A stretch of 41,787 nt of DNA from Clostridia bacterium (lineage in GTDB: Bacteria; Bacillota; Clostridia; Oscillospirales; Acutalibacteraceae): the NCBI GenBank assembly GCA_017549565.1, contig JAFYUI010000028.1:1-41787 (forward strand), written 5' to 3'. Below the pieces are notes generated by a model, which was given only the letters and a program-made list of their open reading frames with translations, did no database searches and had not been told where the DNA came from. Positions 38,687 to 41,787 of this stretch are shown one piece after another. Each line of letters opens with the position of its first letter. Position 1 is the stretch's first letter. The translations under genes and the position numbers were made by a program.

Positions 38687-40999
38687 TTAATTTGCATTTA
38701 TTTCGATTTTTTCGTTATATGCAGCGGTGATTTGCTTTAAATTACCCTCGCCCTTTTCGATTATAATGTCAACAATGGGTGCTTCAATTTCGCGGCGGAT
38801 AAGGTTGCGAAGCTCACGCGCACCTTTTTTAATGCCGTCGCACTTGTTTGCAAGATAACCGCAAACCGACTTGTCATAAGAAAAGTCAATAAGCTTTTCT
38901 TTAAGGGATGCCTTAAATTCGTCAAGCATAATTGAAGCAATTTTTTGAAGTGATTCATCAGACAAGGGTGAAAATACCACAATTTCATCCACACGGGCAA
39001 TAAATTCGGGGCGTAAAAAGCTTTCAAGTGCTTTAAGTGCCTTTTCTTTAGAACCGTCGGCCTGACTTTTGCCAAAGCCCAAAAGGTTTTCGGTTTTGTC
39101 ACTGCCCGCATTCGAAGTCATAACCACAACGGTGTTTTCAAAATTAACCTTTCGGCCTTGTGCATCGGTGACTGTACCGTCATCAAGAATTTGCAAAAGG
39201 ATATTTAAAACATCAGGGTGGGCTTTTTCAATTTCATCAAAAAGCACTACTGAATAGGGCTTTCTGCGTACCTTTTCGGTAAGCTGACCTGCCTCGTCAT
39301 AGCCAACATATCCGGGAGGCGCACCAATAATGCGTGAAACCGAATGCTTTTCCATAAATTCTGACATATCAAGGCGAATTAAGGTTTCAGGTGTGTCAAA
39401 AAGTTGCTGTGAGAGCACCTTTACAAGCTCGGTTTTACCAACACCTGTTGGGCCCACAAATATAAAGGATGCGGGGCGGTGAAGGTTATTTGTGCGAACG
39501 CGTGAGCGCTTTACAGCCGATGCCACAAGGCGTGTTGCCTCACCTTGACCGATGATTTTTTCGTTAAGGGCATCCTCCAAGGTGGCAAGCTTTTTAAAGT
39601 CGCTTTCCTGCACCTTGGTTGCGGGAATACCTGTCCAAAGTTCGATAACCTTTGCAATGTCCATATCGGTAACAACGGTTGAAACGGTGGCTTCGCAAAG
39701 CTCGTTTGCTTGCTTTTTATATTTTTCAAGGTCGGCCTTTACCATTGCCTGCTTTTCATAGTCGGGGTTTTCAACATCTGCCTCTAACTCTTCAAGCTTA
39801 ATTGAGCATTCGGCAACCTTTTTGTTTACTTTATAAAGTTCATCCACCGCAGTATTCGCAAGACTTGCACAAGCACAGGCCTCGTCTAATAAGTCAATTG
39901 CCTTGTCGGGCAAATAACGGTCGGTTACATATCTTTCGGAAAGAATAACCGCCTTTTTAACAATGCTGTCAGGGATAGTTACATTATGGAAACCCTCGTA
40001 ATAACCCTTAACACCCATTAAAATGTTTTCACTTTCAGCCAAAGACGGCTCTTCAATAGTAACGGGTTGGAAACGGCGTTCAAGTGCGGCATCCTTTTCG
40101 ATATACTTGCGGTATTCCTTGAAGGTGGTGGCACCAATTACCTGAATTTCACCGCGTGAAAGGGCGGGCTTTAAAATATTTGCGGCATTCATCGAACCCT
40201 CTGCCGAGTCACCCGCACCAACTAAATTATGAATTTCATCAATAAATAAAATGATGTTGCCGGCTTCCTTAACCTCGCTGACTAAACCTTTTACACGGCT
40301 TTCAAATTGACCTCTAAACTGTGTGCCTGCAACAAGACCTGTTAAATCTAAAAGGTGAATTTGTTTGTCCAAAAGACGCGCGGGGGCTTCTCCCCTTGCA
40401 ATTTGCAAAGCAAGACCTTCGGCAATGGCGGTTTTACCAACGCCCGGCTCACCAATAAGGCAGGGGTTGTTTTTAGAACGGCGGGAAAGAATTTGAATAG
40501 TTCTGTAAAGTTCTTTATCTCTGCCGATTATAACATCAATTTCACCGTTTTTTGCCTTTTCGGTAAGGTTTGTACAGTATTGCTCGATAAAACGGTTGCG
40601 CTTTTTCTTATTTTTTTCCTTTTTATCGGCCTTTTTATCATTATCGGCAGTTTCGTTATTTGCGGTTTTTTCACCTGTTAAATTGCCGAAAATTTTATTT
40701 AAAACCGACATTGGCGGCATTGCAGGTGCGGTACCCAAATCAAAGGTATCATCATTAAGCTCGCTGTCGTCGATATCCTCGCCATCTTCATTAAGCGCCA
40801 TTATATCCATAAACTGGTCGCTCATTTGCTCGATATCCTCATCCGATATATTCATTTTTTTAAGCATATCCTCAACAGGTTTAATTCCAAGCTCCTTAGC
40901 GCAAACGAGACAAAGTCCGCTTGGCTCGGCATTGGGGTTTGACATATCCGAAACAAAAACAACTGCCGGACGCTTTTTACATTTGGAACAAAGCTTCAT
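38687..40999 (-). CDS. clpE: ClpE-like AAA+ unfoldase (Clp protease ATP-binding subunit)
   Basis: 770 residues, ATG start with AGGAG in the end of cvpA. The N-terminus is a zinc-binding module (Cys4/Cys7 and Cys30/Cys33) rather than the double Clp-N repeat of ClpC, which is the ClpE layout. A charged linker (about 70-135, rich in Asp, Glu and Lys) precedes AAA+ domain 1 (Walker A GEPGVGKT at 183-190, '[14 protein letters not shown]'), a short coiled-coil M region, and AAA+ domain 2 ('[14 protein letters not shown]', '[19 protein letters not shown]'). It unfolds proteins for ClpP. No CtsR or McsA/B genes accompany it, and no CtsR box is visible near it. Confidence 0.88.
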   Translation of the reverse strand: MKLCSKCKKRPAVVFVSDMSNPNAEPSGLCLVCAKELGIKPVEDMLKKMNISDEDIEQMSDQFMDIMALNEDGEDIDDSELNDDTFDLGTAPAMPPMSVLNKIFGNLTGEKTANNETADNDKKADKKEKNKKKRNRFIEQYCTNLTEKAKNGEIDVIIGRDKELYRTIQILSRRSKNNPCLIGEPGVGKTAIAEGLALQIARGEAPARLLDKQIHLLDLTGLVAGTQFRGQFESRVKGLVSEVKEAGNIILFIDEIHNLVGAGDSAEGSMNAANILKPALSRGEIQVIGATTFKEYRKYIEKDAALERRFQPVTIEEPSLAESENILMGVKGYYEGFHNVTIPDSIVKKAVILSERYVTDRYLPDKAIDLLDEACACASLANTAVDELYKVNKKVAECSIKLEELEADVENPDYEKQAMVKADLEKYKKQANELCEATVSTVVTDMDIAKVIELWTGIPATKVQESDFKKLATLEDALNEKIIGQGEATRLVASAVKRSRVRTNNLHRPASFIFVGPTGVGKTELVKVLSQQLFDTPETLIRLDMSEFMEKHSVSRIIGAPPGYVGYDEAGQLTEKVRRKPYSVVLFDEIEKAHPDVLNILLQILDDGTVTDAQGRKVNFENTVVVMTSNAGSDKTENLLGFGKSQADGSKEKALKALESFLRPEFIARVDEIVVFSPLSDESLQKIASIMLDEFKASLKEKLIDFSYDKSVCGYLANKCDGIKKGARELRNLIRREIEAPIVDIIIEKGEGNLKQITAAYNEKIEINAN

Positions 41000-41002
41000 T
41001 CT

Positions 41003-41695
41003 TTAAAATTCTCCTAAACTAATTAAAAATCTGAAAATATAGGTTTGCTCAATATTTTGAGCATTAAATATCCAAATACCGTTGTCGGTAATAGGTAACA
41101 AAAATTTAATAACATAGCAAAGCACCAAGACAAATGCCACGCCTTTTATAAGTCCGCAAAGACCGCCAAGGGTTTTATTAAGCTTGCCGACAATGCTGAA
41201 AGAAAAGGTTTTATTTAAAATACCGGCCAGTATCTTAACGATAACAACCGCTACCGTAAAAATTACAACCGAGTATATTGTGGATAAAATCCTAACTGTT
41301 ACAGGTTTAATGGTGTTTTGCGAAATTTCGGTGATATAATCAGTCGTGCTGTTTGAAATTTCACCATTATTTTCAGCAACAATTTGGTCGGCAATGCCGG
41401 AGCTTTCTATATACCCTTGCAAAAAGTCGGGCAAGCTTTCAATAACACTGTCAACCGTTTCTTCAACGGTGTCGTGCACCTGTTCGTTGGTGGCGCTTAC
41501 TATCGGTGGTTCAATTATTTTATCATAAGTAGCAATACTAAGTGGTGTACAAACTGTTAATGTAAAAATTACCGCTGCAACAATGCCAACCGCTTCAACC
41601 AAAACACGCACAAAGCCGCGCCTTGCCGAAGTGATGACAAACAAAGCCACAATAATTAGCAAAATACCATCAATTAAAACCGAATACCAATTCAT
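41003..41695 (-). CDS. CvpA family membrane protein
   Basis: 230 residues, ATG start with GAGGTGA upstream. Four hydrophobic segments: two at the N-terminus (about 8-24 and 30-52) and two later (about 140-165 and 182-205), with a long polar extracytoplasmic or loop region between ('VHDTVEETVDSVIESLPDFLQG'). 'GGLCGLIKGVAFVLVLCYV' matches the CvpA/colicin V production core (PF02674). Known: the family affects envelope integrity and colicin V export in enterobacteria, and its role in Firmicutes is unclear. Three bases separate it from the ClpE-like gene, so the two form an operon. Confidence 0.82.
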   Translation of the reverse strand: MNWYSVLIDGILLIIVALFVITSARRGFVRVLVEAVGIVAAVIFTLTVCTPLSIATYDKIIEPPIVSATNEQVHDTVEETVDSVIESLPDFLQGYIESSGIADQIVAENNGEISNSTTDYITEISQNTIKPVTVRILSTIYSVVIFTVAVVIVKILAGILNKTFSFSIVGKLNKTLGGLCGLIKGVAFVLVLCYVIKFLLPITDNGIWIFNAQNIEQTYIFRFLISLGEF

Positions 41696-41699
41696 AAAA

Positions 41700-41787
41700 T
41701 CACCTCTGTGAAAATTTCACCTTGCTGATTTGATTGTCGCTTATAACCGATATTTCGTTTTGTGACACAACCACAAGTCTTACCGCG
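41700..41787 (-). CDS. 3' end of an unidentified gene, cut by window
   Basis: Reading leftward from the window edge, one frame gives 28 codons ('VRLVVVSQNEISVISDNQ', then 'ISKVKFSQR') ending in TGA at 41700-41702, inside the ribosome site of cvpA. The composition looks like a real C-terminus with strand-like hydrophobic stretches. It distantly recalls the tail of RemB-like (DUF370) proteins, but there is too little to assign it. Another frame is also open to the window edge but gives unlikely, basic sequence. Confidence 0.45.
   Translation of the reverse strand, partial: AVRLVVVSQNEISVISDNQISKVKFSQR

Noticed and set aside
40596-41006. Plus-strand open frame opposite the start of the ClpE-like gene
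   Set aside because: Serine/isoleucine-rich reverse complement of an acidic Asp/Glu/Lys linker; the true gene has complete motifs on the minus strand.
1-41787. CRISPR arrays, insertion sequences, rRNA or tRNA genes
   Set aside because: I saw no regularly spaced repeats, transposase genes or tRNA/rRNA-like sequences; the only tRNA-related element is the T-box leader.

Overview
This window is chromosomal DNA from a low-to-moderate GC, endospore-forming member of the Clostridia, most like the Oscillospiraceae/Ruminococcaceae. The evidence is an intact mother-cell sigma factor SigK, the germination amidase CwlD, an AbrB/SpoVT regulator with a cysteine-rich tail, a T-box leader, PyrR, a G5/3D wall protein and clostridial small cysteine-rich proteins. 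The organism assignment is inference from gene content.

1-18623 (all minus): one long, tightly packed polysaccharide locus, read from a near-consensus promoter (TTGCTA-17-TATAAT at 18595-18623). In transcription order it encodes an initiating sugar-phosphate transferase, an aldo/keto reductase, an acyltransferase, a split transketolase, a GT4, a WbpO-like dehydrogenase and WbpP-like epimerase (UDP-GlcNAc to UDP-GalNAcA), a GT2, an EpsG-type polymerase, a TupA-like ATP-grasp ligase, a GT4, a CapA-like protein, a GT2, a pyruvyltransferase-family protein, two similar GT2s, a DUF1919 protein and a GT-D glycosyltransferase cut by the window edge. No flippase or chain-length regulator is present, so the locus probably continues to the left.

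18714-22079: sigK (plus) is divergent from the polysaccharide promoter and abuts, end to end, a small gene that follows pyrR (minus). A 447-bp intergenic region with a strong promoter and a GTTACAA dyad precedes a secreted G5/3D protein. A small XRE regulator lies between two strong terminators.

22083-29308 (minus): a consensus promoter and complete T-box leader precede five packed genes. These are a LeuA-like protein that has lost the catalytic motifs but keeps the LeuA regulatory domain, a sugar-isomerase-like TIM barrel fused to an AMP-forming acyl-CoA synthetase, an amidohydrolase, metY and metA (acetyl-type, Glu111). This operon is the best candidate here for an undescribed pathway.

29335-34321 (mostly minus): abrB, a membrane-anchored XRE regulator and ung in one unit whose message looks leaderless, a small cysteine-rich ORF on the plus strand, and the azlC-azlD-cwlD-radA unit.

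34340-41787: a cysteine-rich protein with a possible SigK-type promoter, a small unknown gene, rpe, a TVP38-family membrane protein and a XerC/D-type recombinase whose divergent promoters share one palindromic -35 hexamer, a solitary MazF, a ClpE-like AAA+ unfoldase, CvpA and the tail of one further gene.
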